Program-made: the position numbers and the translations under genes
Shown here: positions 50,756-64,000 of the stretch, in pieces
Layout of the letters: every line of letters starts with the position of its first letter
Position numbering within the stretch: the stretch's first letter is position 1
DNA from: Polyodon spathula
Taxonomy: Eukaryota > Chordata > Actinopteri > Acipenseriformes > Polyodontidae
DNA length: 64,000 nucleotides
Reading direction: 5' to 3'
Assembly: GCF_017654505.1 (NCBI RefSeq)
Contig: NC_054547.1
Span: forward strand, 30,132,846 to 30,196,845
The notes under the pieces: generated by a model
Seen by the model: only the letters and a program-made list of their open reading frames with translations
Databases searched by the model: none
What the model was told of the DNA's origin: nothing

Positions 50756-52549
50756 TATTTCTATTTTGGTTGACTAGGCTTAAGGTCAAGTAGACTATAT
50801 ACAACACTACAGGTAAACCGCATTAGGAAGCCCAGTTATCCAGCACCACATTCCAATTTTACACATGCTTTGTATATTTTGTGTCTCTCTCTCTCTCTCA
50901 GCTGGGGAAATACATTTCCTTGTGTGAAGCAGGTTTTTCGTATTTAACTACAACAAACTGGATTGAGGTCACCATAACTCATTTCATGTACAGCTAGGAA
51001 GCCATCCGAATTAAATGCGTTTGAAATGCGTCCATGAATATTTCAGGTCTCAATCTGAAAACTTGCACCTGCTACCTTTTCAATCACTTGACTGAGTTAA
51101 GATTGGGAAAGTACAGGTGGTAAGCTGTTTCATTTCTTAACCCCCTATCTTCACCCCCAACACCTTCAAGAAATCCCAATCGTTCCTGTTTTGTGCAGCT
51201 TTCGGATGAGGTCTTTTTTGGTAATCTTGTCTACTTTGGTTCAAAAATGATATCTGTGTTTACTTAATGGATTTGAAATTAACCAAACTGTTACCAGAAA
51301 TAAGCACCCAAGGACCAACATGATGATATGATATTGACCTTTGACCTGTTTAACGTCACGCTGCAGATTAGATTCCATACTGCACATTGAACCAGCCACA
51401 ATCTGATACTGAAATGAACTTTTACAGCCTAGTTTGACGGTGCAGACAGGTGGTGCATGGTTTTAACAAGAGACTTTTTTGTTTTGATATGTCTACGCAT
51501 GATGGTCACTTCCCTACTGTAGCTGCAGATGTAGGATTTTAATAATGAACAGTGTTGCCACAAGCAACCAGTGTACAAGTAGTCTTTACAGTCTTTACTA
51601 TGTAACGTTATACTATTCCTCAAGTACTGTATTGATTCATCAACATAGGAACACTTGCATTAATTTCAACTGAAGTATCACTATTTAATTACGTAGCTAC
51701 ATATAAACCCCTGCATTATGAAACAATCATTATACCACTTTGAGAGTAAAACTGATGAGGGAGTCCAGTTTGAGAACATACAAAACATTTCATAAAAGAA
51801 GCTTGAATAATAGTCAGGCTTACAATGTGTCTCTGTGGTTACACAAACTGTTTTACTGCTGTTGGAAAATAGATGCAGACCTAACCTAATACTACTGCCT
51901 TCAATTTGATGTCAAACCACACAAAAACAACATATTCACTATAGTATAAACACAGTACCTATAAAATGCATACTATTGATCAGAATCAATTCGGAGAGCA
52001 AAGACATTCATTCATCTCCAAATCTCTATCACTAGACTTGTTTTCAATTAGTCTTTTTAGACAATGGGACACAATGGATTTTTTTGTTTAGCCTCCTTGC
52101 CTAGCATTATCTTCAACGACATCCATGTAGTTACAGGTAATAACACCGGCTTCTCACCAGCCTAATTACTTATTGTTTTTTTTTTTTAATCGGGAAACTG
52201 AGCAAAAACATTAATGTGCAGTCATAGAAGCTTTTTCTTTCATGATGTTTGATAGGCTTCCTAACAATTTGTGGCTGAGTCCACTGCATAAGGGAATTGT
52301 TAAACAAATTATATATAAAAAAAAAAATAATCTACTGATTTGATGTACAAATATATTTGAACCATTGACACAAAAGGCAAAAGTCAGCATTATCTCTGAT
52401 TCCTGTTTTGTAACACTGTCTGACCAGTAATTCTTTATTCAAGTAATTACTGCATGGGATAGTGCAACCTGCAGAGAAAACAATTTTACCATAGAGCAGC
52501 ATTGCTGTTCAAGATCTGAACTGACTGCTTGCCATTTAATTGATAACAC

Positions 52550-52550
<1 letters not shown>

Positions 52551-52585
<35 letters not shown>
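52551..52585. repeat. 35-nt C-run
   Basis: An uninterrupted C homopolymer in the neuroligin-1 intron. Its length is prone to sequencing error. Confidence 0.95.
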
Positions 52586-54104
52586 ATTGTGTCCAGCCCG
52601 GAAGGACTAATGCATGATAATTCAAACTCTTGCTTCACACTTATTCCGCTTGGGTAACTATATAATATACTTATCTGTAAAAAGATCTGAAAGCTACCTG
52701 ATAAGCACGATTCAACTGCTCTTCAGAGACCTTCTCACACAGTACTATTTCATAAGTAAATTATACAGCACAACCTATTCCTGGTTGTAGCCATGCATTT
52801 GTACTATATTACTGAAAAACAAGCAAAGCAACTTACTGTTTTGGAACTAACATACAAATGCATGTCTCTGTATTCTGGTTCGCTGACTCTAAACCGGAGT
52901 ACTGCAGTCTGTAAAAATAAGTTTGTGTTTACCGCCTGTTTCATTTTCTGATACTGATACTGTGAATAGTTTGTTTGCATGGGGAAAAAAAAAATCTATA
53001 AACCATTCAAAGTATAGTAATCACACAAGCACAATAATATTATCTTATAACTTAACGTTTTAAAATGACTTGACATCAATAGCAAGACATATTCATGTTA
53101 CAAAGTTCCTTTATAAGCTTTCCTATAACATAGCAAAAGAGATCATGAAGTGTATACCGTTCAGTATATTATATATTTTTTTCTAAATAAAATCACAAAT
53201 CTGTTTACTCAATGAGACAAAAATAACACATTTTCATTGCTTCCAGATGCCTATATTTACTTCTTTGAAAATGGGAAGTCATTGCCCAAGCTGAATCACA
53301 AAGTCAAGCATATTTTCAGTGTGGGCTGCTAACAAATTACTTGTTTAAGAGAAAAAAAAAAAAAAAAAAAACAAAAAACACCTGACATGCAGCTACTGAA
53401 AACAAAAGTACTATCGCACTGTTATTAACTTTTTGTTTGCCAAGTTCTGAACTTTGGAAATAAATTGTTGTATAGACAAAGACCAAACTTCAAGACTGCA
53501 TTCCTTTTTTTTTTTTATATATATACATTTCATATACATATAAGCTGTAGACATCAGGTTTAGGTAGCATTTTAAAGAAAACATTCTACATTTGTATTCA
53601 CTTCCAACCAAACTCATTGTTTTTTGTTTTGTTTTGTGCAATAATCTGCATTCTTCATCATTTCTACATATGGCTGGTGGTATGCATTGAGAATCATTTA
53701 GCTTAAAGCTTGACATGAATGATTATCACAGAATTCCGCTTGGAATATGGCAACATCAAATACCAGCCATGACAACATTCAATTCTCACCTCTCTTCACT
53801 AAGCTGCTATCGTATGCCTCAATAGGTACAAAACACAGCGAGAAATTACATCAAGAAAAGGTCATTAATTGTTGAATAACAAGCATCTAATTTGCTAATT
53901 TACAGTCAATTAAAAAAAGCTAATGTAGTGTTCATTTACAAGGAAGAACAAAGCATGGTAATAATGGTGACACAAGCCCTATTTAATAGTTTTAATTCTA
54001 CTAGGGTAAAGACATATTTTAAAAGCTGTTTCTGGTAATTCTATGTTTTCATCATGGCCTGCCTTTAGTACACAAGAAATATGACTGGAAATCAGTCTGC
54101 CAAG

Positions 54105-54111
54105 TTTTTTT

Positions 54112-54150
<39 letters not shown>
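54105..54150. repeat. T-run with one C
   Basis: About 46 nt of T with a single C at 54113. It could be the reversed A-tail of an old retrotransposed copy, though no body is recognised to the left. Confidence 0.9.
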
Positions 54151-54154
<4 letters not shown>

Positions 54155-55712
54155 GAAAATACATTTCAACACAAAAGTTTACAGGCTTAAACAAATTGAA
54201 AAACAAAAACGGCTGCTTTCAATGAAAACGAAATGCTAGTTTTGGTTGGAATTCAATTCACCTTAGTCATAGGACTAAAGTTAAGAATATATTAGAAGCA
54301 TTTGATATAAACTAATCTTTGTCAGGAAGAACGGTAAAAAGTTCCCCATTTGTCAAAATTATATACAACTGTGTGTGGTGGTAGGGTCTGAGTGCAAGGA
54401 AGGCAAGTAATGAACATTAACTTATTTAAAGACTAATATATTAGAAATTAAATATTAATAATGGCCTAAGAAATAAAGAGACCTTCTTTATACCGAACCG
54501 GTACTGTGAATAACTAGCTCCTGCTGGCACCTTCCTCTCTGATGAATTCAAATCCTTCTTTAATGAACCCCTGTGGTTCGGAAAATGATGTCCTCAGGCA
54601 GGTATTCCGGACAGATTCACAGGGTCCCGAAAAATAATATCTTTGAAGATGCATTCATCTGCATTTTAATACTTAAGCAGCAGCAGAAAGGTCAGACCAT
54701 TGGAGAGTAAGTGGGAGAAAATGCATGGAGGCTGTGTTTAAGATAGCTTTCAGAATTATTTAAGATTTACTATATTCCTGGGGTTATATTTAATGAAAAC
54801 GATTCATCATACAGGTATTAAAAAAAGCAGGACATGTTCGACTGTATTCTTTACTGAGGTCTCGCATTTAATCAAGATCACATTTGAAAAATTGTAGGAT
54901 CTTTTTTTAATGATTGCAAATATATGCTTGTAAGAACATGTGGGTACAAATAGCCCAGTGGTTACAATAAACAATTCCCTTTAATTTCATATCCTTTCCA
55001 ACCCTACTCTACATAGAATATACGGGTACTGATTGACTGGCCACACGGTTATACCAATTTAATTACCTCATAGGACATCTAATGGTTTGACACAATGAAG
55101 CACAAACTGAATATGTATGCAGACTTCCTATTTTTATTCATGTGTTACTGGTTTAAATGCCTACTATTGCAACTCTGCCAATCAAATTTAAATGATATGT
55201 GACTAATACCACCTTTGGCCACCTTGTACAAGGACATGTACTGTATATGGGTATGACTATCCTTTTTAAAAGGCAAATCAATACTCTTACAGCTGTGTAC
55301 TGTACCAACACATTTGGTGGTTATCGTAGTTTTACAATGTATGAATATGACATGTCTTATTAACACACGCATACATATACTTTAATTTGGGTAATGTAAC
55401 TGACAAATATACGGTAGAAATGACCTTTTGAATATGTCAAAGTTGTTTTTATGTTTACCTTCAAATATTGTTATTTTCTTTGTGTATTTTTAAATGTGTT
55501 AGACATCAATAAAAAAAAAACAGCTTCACATGTGTAAGTTACGTGATCGGCATCATTCAGTCTGCAGTGTAGAAGTATTGAAGAGCAATCCACTGTTTGT
55601 ACAAACATTAACGCCCTCCATATTTTGTAATTGGTTAACCTCCCAACCCAATAACTGCCAGCCCCCTGAAAAGTTACCTTAATACTGAAAACACAACCGG
55701 TGACTTTTATAA

Positions 55713-55729
55713 TTGCAGCAGAGGGCAGA
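55713..55729 (+). promoter_or_regulatory. Candidate CTCF-binding site in neuroligin-1 intron
   Basis: GCAGCAGAGGGCAGAC matches the CTCF core CCAGCAGAGGGCAG with one mismatch at the first position. It is on the opposite strand to the gene and in the same orientation as the candidate at 7598. Confidence 0.35.
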
Positions 55730-56921
55730 CTTGCAATTTTCCATACCATGCATTTCTTAATCCCTCATTTGTTACGATGTGCAACATCAAATTTTAATCT
55801 GTCATTTGTTGTTTCCTCCCTTATTATGCCCAAATGGTTGACACACTTTGAGTAATAGTTTTTCTCTGACAAATTAATTATTGTTTGATATATTGCATTA
55901 GAGCATTAGTGTAATCTTCATGACAGGATTCGCTACTATGCAGTAAATTAGAATCTTCATCAAAAAATATAGGAAACCGCTACCATAATGAAGATTATTG
56001 ACCCAGACATGGAGATATAAAAATTAGGAAATACATTTACTATGGGACTGGCATCAACATCTCATTTGTAAGTTTATTTGTCAATATGATCTATTTACAA
56101 GCTTTCTCGGGAAGCTTATAAACTTTTAACAGTCACTAGGTTCTTAATTGTATGATTTTGCACAAGTGATAATGGGCCCTAGGTATGGGCATTCACAGAA
56201 TTAATTAATTCGAATTAAGGTGGTTTTGTATCACATAATTATTATTACATTTCTAAGCCTCATTTACATTTACAACTTCGACTTAAGCCACCATAGGTCT
56301 GGATGGCAGCAGAGATTCATATCATTTTCAGGCTGTGTTTACACTTGTCTATCTTTAATTCAAGAGCACAGACTGTGGAATTTACGTTAGCTACTGTCTC
56401 CACACCTATAGAATTACTTCAATCACACAAGAACGTGTAGGAATAAAAGTTGAAAAAAGCAGTTATAAAGTGTGCTTTATCAACTTGAAACAATTATAAA
56501 TATACTTTGCAAAGAAAAACAACCACATCAAAGTAGAGCAGGAAGTGTAAACTGTAATACAAAATATGTCACCTGCTGACATATTGCAGTAACAAAGTGC
56601 ATGTTAAACACACTGCTCCAACCTAGCTGAACTATTCAAAACAAACAAACACAAACTTAAACACATGATACTATGACAGTCATCACACAGAGGTTTTTGT
56701 GCCTCAGAGCCAGAGCACTAACGCACCTAACTAGAGGTACGGTATTACAATCCTGTAAATGGCCAGCAGGAAGCTATTTAATTATACTCTTAAGCATAAC
56801 TTAGTGAGTTGGGTTAAAAGTACAAAAATGATTTTATTGTAGGGTACATGAAAACAAGTTTCTTGATTAAACATGTTATTTATAATGAATAACTATATTA
56901 GCAGTATATAATAATACTATT

Positions 56922-57166
56922 ATTTATTTATTTAGCAGACACCTTTATCCAGGGCAAGTTACAGAGGCTAAGCTGTCAACTATGTAACAATCACTGTTGC
57001 AGGGTCATTAGAACAGAACCTTGGTTTCACCCCTCATGAGGTTAAGTGACTTGCTTAAGGTTACCCAGTGAGTCAGTAGATGAGCTGGGATTTAAAGCCA
57101 GGAACCTCCTGGTTCCAAACCTTTTTTTTTTTTTTTTTTTTTTAACCACTTGACCACACAACCTCC
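56922..57166 (-). mobile_element. SINE of the same family as 27281
   Basis: On the minus strand the head GTGGTCAAGTGGTT is followed by an A-rich expansion (T-run 57121-57143 on the plus strand), then the core GACTCACTGGGTAACC and the tail GGATAAAGGTGTCTGCTAAA. The A-run inside the SINE head is unusual and may be a later expansion. It lies in the large neuroligin-1 intron. Confidence 0.8.
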
Positions 57167-58253
57167 ACAGAATATAAAAATGAACAGAAAAAAACAAAAA
57201 AACAAAACAGAAACAAAACAAAAACATTTTCAACTTAAGTGGTCTGCTTCATCATACATCAAACAAAGCAAGAAAAAGGTATTCACAGTTGGGCATGGGG
57301 CAAGGAATTTGATTTAATACACTGCTTCAAGCAAATGCATTTAAAATTAGATGATGTAAATGCAATGCACAAAAAATAACTTTGGTAAAGGCAACAAAAG
57401 TACAGCATGAATACAAATGTATTTACCTTTGTATACTATGTTGCCCTTTGTGAAAGAGAGAATGCTTTAAGTTGCTTGCAGACCCATACAAGAATAATAA
57501 GCAAAAGCACAAAATAGCCCCTCTTATTAATGCATTATGTCATAATAGTTTATGTAAATGCTGTTTAGCTAGAGCAACCTGATTTTCAAGAAACACACCA
57601 CCAGTATTCACAAAATTCTACTTTCTCATTGTATAATTAAAAAAATAAATAAATGAATAAATAAAATACACTATCTGCTGTCAAATTTAAAATATTTATT
57701 TAATTATTTCACATCGAGAATACAATCCGTGCTTTATAATCTGTGAAATGTAAGACATTTCTACACCAAGCTTCCTGAAAAGCAGTGTGCTGTGAACTCT
57801 TGAGAGCTTGCATTGTTTAAGACTCCCACAGAACTACAGATCTGAGAGCAGCCTGGCGTTTCACCATGTTACATTTACAGAAATTTGCTATCAATGCAGT
57901 TTTATTTTTTTAAAACATCAAATACTAATATTTTTGTATTACCAGTAAAAGCACCATCTTTAGGTCGTCCCCTTCCTACCTTAAAAATGTCAGGCTAAAA
58001 CATTTAACGTGAAGACCATCCATGCAAAATGTCGTGCCAGTCCATTTAACAGGGTCGAAGTTCAAAAATTGGTGTTTAACAATACAGCCTACTCAACCCT
58101 AAATGTGGTGGTACCATGCCACCATAATTAACCGTTCAATTTATACTGTAATACCCGACACACTCAGTTACATTTAGAGTAGCATTTAATCTGAGAGTAG
58201 AAGTGCAGCAAAGCAGTTTACATTTTTATAAATGCTGCAGAAAGATAATAATA

Positions 58254-58255
<2 letters not shown>

Positions 58256-58324
<69 letters not shown>
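58256..58324. repeat. AT microsatellite
   Basis: About 34 AT units without interruption. Confidence 0.95.
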
Positions 58325-58326
<2 letters not shown>

Positions 58327-59644
58327 GTGTGCACATAAATCAGCTAAAACAACATCTGATGAAAACGAATACTGTAAATGTGCCTCCATATTGACTACGT
58401 TATCAAATTCAGACTAAAGAAGGTCAACAAATACAGAGTAAAATTGTTATTTAATAAGGTACCTGGTCTGCCCCACTTTTCAGCAGGATAGTCAGCTTGT
58501 TATCCCCCCAGTCTCCCCTGCAGACCCCCATGGCCCTAGGGGTATAGTAAGATGAGATCCAGTACAACAAACAACTCAAAGTTTGTAAGACGCATCAGAA
58601 ACAAAGTCTGTGAGTGACAGAGCAACATGTTATCAAGACAGTGGCTCATTTTGTGATTTAGTTTGGTATATTCATAAGCCACTTTTTTTTTGGCATTATA
58701 CACATAAAAACCTGACTATACCTTTTTAAGGGAAACAGTGTATGTAGCTATTTTGTTAAATAATAACATTATTTGAACACTACCTCACAGTGCATTCAAT
58801 GACCAAAAAGACAGCAACAGTACAGCCTCTGTTTAAATGCTGTAAACAGATAGCATGAACAGAAGATTTTATATAATGTATTTATTCATGGAAGCCTGAT
58901 TCAAGTGCCCCTGTCAGCAAAAAGCATTATTTATATCATTTTATCACTTACCAAGTTCTTTCAAGACGTGACACTTTGCCACCCACAAAAAAAGCAGCAT
59001 TCTGAAGACTACACAGCTGGCTATATTTTAAAAACGGTACCAGAAAACAGACAGCATTTAAAATGCAGATTGCCTGTTTATATATCTTTTTTTTGTATCA
59101 TTTTTTCCATTGTCATTTAAAAGGGAAAGGCAGTTTATTTGTTTTGTTATTTTTTTAAAGAAGCCCCTCTTATTGGGACATAGAAACAGGACAGAACTCC
59201 TAAAAGTGCATTTCGTGTTTAGTTATTGTCTCTGCTACAAAATAGCGAGGATGAATCCTCAGCAACTTCTTCTTAATTTTACCAGTGTTGTACTGCAGCA
59301 TTTAAAAATTCATGCCATCAAGGGACTTACCTCAAAGGGTGAAGACTTACTGGAAAATTCCAAAATACTGCAGGCTGATTAAAAATTTAAACAAAGCAAG
59401 AACCTCTTCAGGGACCAGCTGTCAAACTTGTCTTGAAATGTAGAGAAGCGCAAACAGTGTGCATTGCAGTGCACAGAAAGCCATGGCTTTAAAAGGGAAC
59501 AGTGTTTTTTTTTTATTGCTATTCTTACCATAACCGTAAAAATGTGATGCACCTTCTACAAAATACCTTTGTATTATCTGTCATAAAAATATATTGTTCA
59601 CCTCCTATGCAAAGGTGATGAGACCAACCCAACTGTAGGTTCAA

Positions 59645-59805
59645 TTTAATTCAATTGTATTTTTATTTAGCGCCTTTTGGAACAGGTCGCCACAAAGCGC
59701 TTTACAAAAGCAAAAACAATGCATATTACAGAACAGTAAACATTTTAAAAAAAAGAACATAATAAAAACAAAACAGATTATAAAAATATGATTTTAATCT
59801 ACAAA

Positions 59806-59867
<62 letters not shown>

Positions 59868-60470
59868 TAAAAAACACTGGGAACAATCAAGAGGATAGCA
59901 GCTCTTCTGGATGGAAATGCCAGGCTATAGAAATGGGTTTTTAGTCTTTACTTGAAGACATTGACTGAAGGGGCTTCTCTAATTTTGATGGGCAAGTTGT
60001 TCCATAATTTAGGTGCCATATAACTAAAAGATCTACCACCTGAATTTTTTTTTCTGAATAATAGATACAGACATCCAGTGATCAGAACGGCGACTAGGGA
60101 CATAGGATTCCAAAAGATCTTTAAAGAGTGGAGGTGCAAGACCATTTAAAGCCTTATAAGTTAGCAGCAACACCTTAAAAGATATTCTAAAACTAACCGG
60201 TAGCCAATGCAAAGATGCCAGCAATGGGGTGATATGCTCTCGCCTCTTGACCCGAGTTAAAGTTCTAGCTGCAGTATTTTACAAGCTACAAGGTGAGAAA
60301 TAATGTTGTGGTTAGTCCCAATGAAAAGATCATTGCAATAGTCCATCCTAGAGGATATAAAAGCATGTATTAATCTCTGCATCCTGCCTGGAAAAAATAT
60401 CTCTCAGTCTTGCAATATTTCTTAAATGAAAAAGGAAATGTCAATACATTCATTGACACTAATCATTTTC
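59645..60470 (-). mobile_element. L2-clade LINE, 3' end with reverse transcriptase C-terminus
   Basis: The minus strand encodes, with frameshifts, LTRV-RREHITPLLASLHWL, PVSFRISFKVLLLTYKALNG and APKLWNNLPIKIREAPSVNV, the conserved C-terminal blocks of L2-type ORF2 proteins. The 3' tail reads GTAAAGCGCTTTGTGGCGAC and AAAGGCGCTAAATAAAAATA. An AAT microsatellite (59807-59863) interrupts it near the 3' end. The 5' part is missing, as is usual for LINE insertions. Confidence 0.85.
59807..59863. repeat. AAT trinucleotide microsatellite inside the L2 LINE fragment
   Basis: About 19 AAT units within the 3' region of the LINE at 59645-60470. Confidence 0.95.
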
Positions 60471-62929
60471 TGAAGTAATGTATTTGAAACTTAGATGGCA
60501 ATCTGACTTCAAGATTGGTTCTTTCTGAAAAAAAAACATACTGTAACTTTGAGCTAAGATTTTTTTTCTCCATTAATAAAACATGGTTTGTGCGTGGTTT
60601 CTGTAGAACCATGAAAAAATACTGAATAACCCTATTTTGAGAACTTGTAATATACTTAGGGCTTCTTTTTTCATTTTTTATTAATTATATTTTTCGGTGC
60701 TTATTTTTAACTATTTGAGTTTTATTTAAATCACTATTTTTTCTGCGCTTTCATTTTTGATATACTGGATGAAATTAGTGTTTTCGGTTACTTTCCAAAA
60801 TGCTTGACCAGATTATTTTCTGTCAAAATATGTATAGTAGTAACTCGACAGTACTTGCACACTTCAGTTGTACCTTTTTTCCTTTGCTGTCTTCCACAAT
60901 GAAATCCCTCTGGTCACGGGCACATTCTTCTGGGGTTTTTGTGTATAGACATTTTTTTACATTTTGTCACAATTCTGGTTTAAATACTCCATATCTTAAT
61001 TGCAATACAGCTTTAAATAATTAAATAAATAATAATCCTGCTAATAATTCTCCATTTCTGATTGTAATCTTGTTTTAAATCTTGCAAGTGAAGTCTCCAA
61101 TAGAAATGTAGGAATGTGCTGTCACTCAGTAGTTGGGGTGGGTTCAAAGTATTCAGAACAAACAAATGATAGGTACATGTCGGGAAGGTAGGACATTTCC
61201 CAGCAGCACTGGGAAATGTATTTATTATTATTTTTGTAATATGTTTTATTTTAATGGGAAAAGGGTAAAGTCAACGTGAACTAAATATTTCTACAGTTTT
61301 TCCAGTGTTTTCTGGAGTTTATGGACTATTCACCAATTTCATTTTTTTTATCAAGGGAGTTTTATGGGTTACTGCTGGATGAATTCAGTGCCAACACAAA
61401 TATTGCCAAACAAGGGAGCATCATGGGGGTGTATTTAGCCGAATGTGTTGGATCCAGACTATAGTTTTCATTGAACGTGACTGTGGAGTCCTGCCAGAGC
61501 TGTTAAAACATTGAGGGTGAAGTTGCAACCTAATCATTTACTGACACTGTGTGGCTGGAGCCTTATTTCAGGCCCATTCTTTTATATGTGTCAATTATTT
61601 TGTCAGTGTAAGTGCACTCTGGGGACACTTGGCAAAACCACAACTACATGCTGAATATGAAAATGGAAAGATGAAGGCTAGCCACAGCAGGCTAATTAAT
61701 ACACATGTACTTCACATCTGAGCAAACAAGTCAGCTAAGGGAAAAGCATGCAATACGTGGCCACATTGAGCAAGACGAGACGGAAAGGCAAGTTTCAATT
61801 GATGTGTAATTGATTCACATAGCTCAGTGAATTGCAAATAAAATCCTGACCAATTTGAAATGTTGTTTTTCCTCATTTGCTGTATTGATGTGTGCATATT
61901 ACCAAATCAATGCTTCTGTGGCCCTAAAGCTGAAATGAAGAAATACTGGAAGCCATTGCCCTGTCCTTATCATTTTGGTGTTGAATGTTGCATTGTGCTT
62001 TTCAAGCCCTAATGCAATTCCCTGAGTGCTCATAATTTTGTGTAAATGAGCCATTCAAGCAAATGAAACCAGGCTAATTTCTCAGGAGACAGCCTAGATG
62101 GACTCTATGACTTGCGCAACATTGGCACGGTACACAACAGAAGGCTCTGTACAATACATTTTCGAAATGTTAATCCTATGGCACATTATAAGGGTCAAAT
62201 AAATAGTGAATTCTTAAATTAATTGTTCAATTCATAATTTGTAAATTAATTTTATTTATAAATTAATTTTTAAATGTATAAATTAATTCTTAAAATCATT
62301 TGTAAGCTAATTTGTTATGTTAAATCGTAAGTAAGCTGTTTGCCAATGGAACTTTCACTTTCATTTGGCAATTGAACTTTTTAAAGACTATGTTTGAACA
62401 TTATCAATGACACGAGGTGGTGTCTACAATCGATAATGCTGCCAAAGGTTGTTTTAAGCATTTGTGATGTCGTTGTTCTTCCTAGTGTATGTCTGTAGAC
62501 TGGAGGCTCACGAAACATACATCTGAAGATCGTTTGCACGCGTGGCGTCAACTGGATTAGAATAAGGTAAGTAGTATATTTATTTGTAAACCTACTGCAT
62601 GCACATATTTACCCCCAGGGTAAATATAACAGACTGTCATAGCTAGTACAAACGTATTTTAAGTAGCTAAAAAAAAATCGCTTAAATATATATATTAGAT
62701 GTAAAATAATAGAGAATAACTATGGAGTTCTTTATATATTTGGTTAGTGGTGTGCTTGGCTGGGAAATGTATTATACCGAATATTAGACCCCCGGGGTAC
62801 TTTAGTTAGTAACCCCATTGCTGGATCACTACTGTAGCAGTGTATCTCAAATTAAAGAAACACACAAAACCAAAAAATAAATAAAATAAAAATAACAAAA
62901 ACATTTTAAAAAGAAAAAAAACCCAAAAA

Positions 62930-62932
<3 letters not shown>

Positions 62933-62959
<27 letters not shown>
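62933..62959. repeat. A-run
   Basis: About 27 A residues following a purine-rich AAAAC/AAAAT stretch from 62870. A separate A-run ends the window at 63960-63979. Confidence 0.85.
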
Positions 62960-62960
<1 letters not shown>

Positions 62961-63576
62961 TTAAAAAAGGTAACGGGGTCAGAGCGCATTGTGCGATACC
63001 CAAGATCGGTAACTTATAGGAAACCATAAGGCTACGTTCCCCAATTTGTAATGCATGAAATATTTAAATATTTAATTTCCCCGGGCAACTTCGGGTACTT
63101 CAGCTAGTATATTTATAGTAGTTAATGAGGAGTACCATCAACTCAACAATATAGGAATAAGATTGGCATTAAAAATGGGTTTTGTTACTGACAGAAATAA
63201 CATTTTGAGATTGCTGCGTTTCACTTTTTTTTTGTTAGTTTCAATTTGGCCAATAATAATAATAATTAATTCGTTTTTGTTGCTTAGATGTGTACTTTTT
63301 TTTTTTATTTTTTTTTTTTTTATTTATTTTTTTTAATAACAGTGCAGTGGGATCAATGACTCAACGACATTTCTGTGATGTGCGGCATGCTTTATCTCAC
63401 TGCCCAGTAAACATTATAACTTTGACCCATTGTTATGATGTTTGCTGGCTGTACATTTATTATTTTGGGATCATTCAAGTATTTCTCACACAGGCCTACA
63501 TAAATTGAACAAGAGAAATATAATATGTTTCCCAACCATACACACCACGAAGCAAATATATAATAAAGAACTTTGT

Positions 63577-63578
<2 letters not shown>

Positions 63579-63619
<41 letters not shown>

Positions 63620-63712
63620 GATACTTCATATGTCAAATATACGTATATATAATATTAGGATATATATATCTATATCTATATATAATATATATCTATATAT
63701 ACTATATATATA
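63579..63712. repeat. Imperfect AT microsatellites
   Basis: Two AT-rich tracts (about 63579-63616 and 63643-63712) with ATCTATAT variants in the second. Confidence 0.85.
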
Positions 63713-64000
63713 AGCGATTTTTTTTCAGCTATTAATATACATTTGTACTAACTATGCCGGTCTATTACAGCCTGGGGGTATATGTGCATGTGGTTTAATC
63801 CAGTTGACAACACACATCCTAACGCTCTTCAGTTGTACGGTTCATAAGTAGGGGTCTACCTAAATTGCGATTTCGGGAAAATCAGGAAATTGAGGAGGAG
63901 TCATCGCGAAATGAACCTCTTTTAGGGGCCAAAGCATACCGGACAAGTACAGAGAGCAAAAAAAAAAAAAAAAAAAAAACCTCGTTTAATTGAACTACTG

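Larger units (their letters stand above)
45983..64000 (-). other. nlgn1: Neuroligin-1 upstream intron, at least 18 kb
   Basis: Family gene structure predicts another coding exon of about 153 nt upstream, carrying the HGGSYMEG and YRLGVLG blocks. I found neither block on the minus strand, so the whole stretch appears intronic. Its repeats are listed separately: a tandem duplication, an LTR-like repeat, a SINE, an L2 LINE and microsatellites. Between them, 46030-47300, 47620-49000, 50800-52500, 52600-54100, 54200-56900, 57250-58200, 58350-59600 and 60480-62900 are AT-rich with no recognisable gene. Confidence 0.7.

Noticed and set aside
54480..54620. Balanced-composition segment considered as a neuroligin exon
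   Set aside because: Neither strand gives the expected HGGSYMEG or YRLGVLG blocks, and the frames are interrupted.
59807..59863. Regular AAT array considered as a CRISPR or satellite array
   Set aside because: It is a simple trinucleotide repeat with no spacers, inside a LINE, in a vertebrate genome.
62760..63120. CCCGGG-containing segments near 62790 and 63080 as ends of one element
   Set aside because: They look vaguely similar, but no consistent inverted or direct repeat could be aligned by eye.

Overview
This window is AT-rich vertebrate nuclear DNA, most likely from a ray-finned fish. It contains spliced exons with GT/AG borders, tRNA-derived SINEs, L2-clade LINE remnants, hAT, Tc1 and Harbinger-like DNA transposons, solo LTRs and long dinucleotide microsatellites. 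The SINE heads and tails resemble repeats I associate with early-branching ray-finned fishes such as sturgeon and paddlefish. That assignment is from memory and is weak.

The only protein-coding gene I can identify with confidence lies on the minus strand and is the 3' half of neuroligin-1 (NLGN1), a postsynaptic adhesion protein that binds neurexins. In transcription order the exons are: 45982-45770 (186 nt plus an optional 27 nt), 41796-41007 (790 nt) and 40109-39308 (802 nt of coding sequence, ending at the stop). All three join in frame. They encode the GSGAG elbow that replaces the cholinesterase nucleophile, the rest of the esterase-like domain, the Ser/Thr-rich stalk, the transmembrane helix, the gephyrin-binding tail motif and the C-terminal TTRV PDZ ligand. 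The first of these exons has two consensus 5' splice sites exactly 27 nt apart. This explains directly how the splice-site-B insert is included or skipped. No further exon is visible from 45983 to 64000, so the intron upstream is longer than 18 kb.

The 39 kb downstream of NLGN1 (positions 1-39307) is mostly transposon debris. The main pieces are a decayed hAT element (10372-13259) with a Tc1-like fragment nested in it and a 163-nt G-run inside that fragment; a Ty3/Gypsy-type integrase remnant (13660-14280); three solo LTRs of one family (15064-15793 minus, 20187-20958 plus, 26257-26950 plus), two of which have perfect 5-bp target duplications; a Harbinger-like element (29391-30886) with an LTR-like insert; SINEs; and L2 LINE tails. 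One possible first coding exon of an unidentified minus-strand gene lies at 1461-1538, beside a CCAAT box and an E-box.

The NLGN1 introns hold more repeats: two copies of an LTR-like repeat that each begin and end at dinucleotide tracts, an exact 146-bp tandem duplication (47319-47610), an L2 LINE fragment (59645-60470), a SINE (56922-57166) and long AT tracts. I found no tRNA, rRNA, CRISPR array or operon, and nothing that I would call a new biological system.
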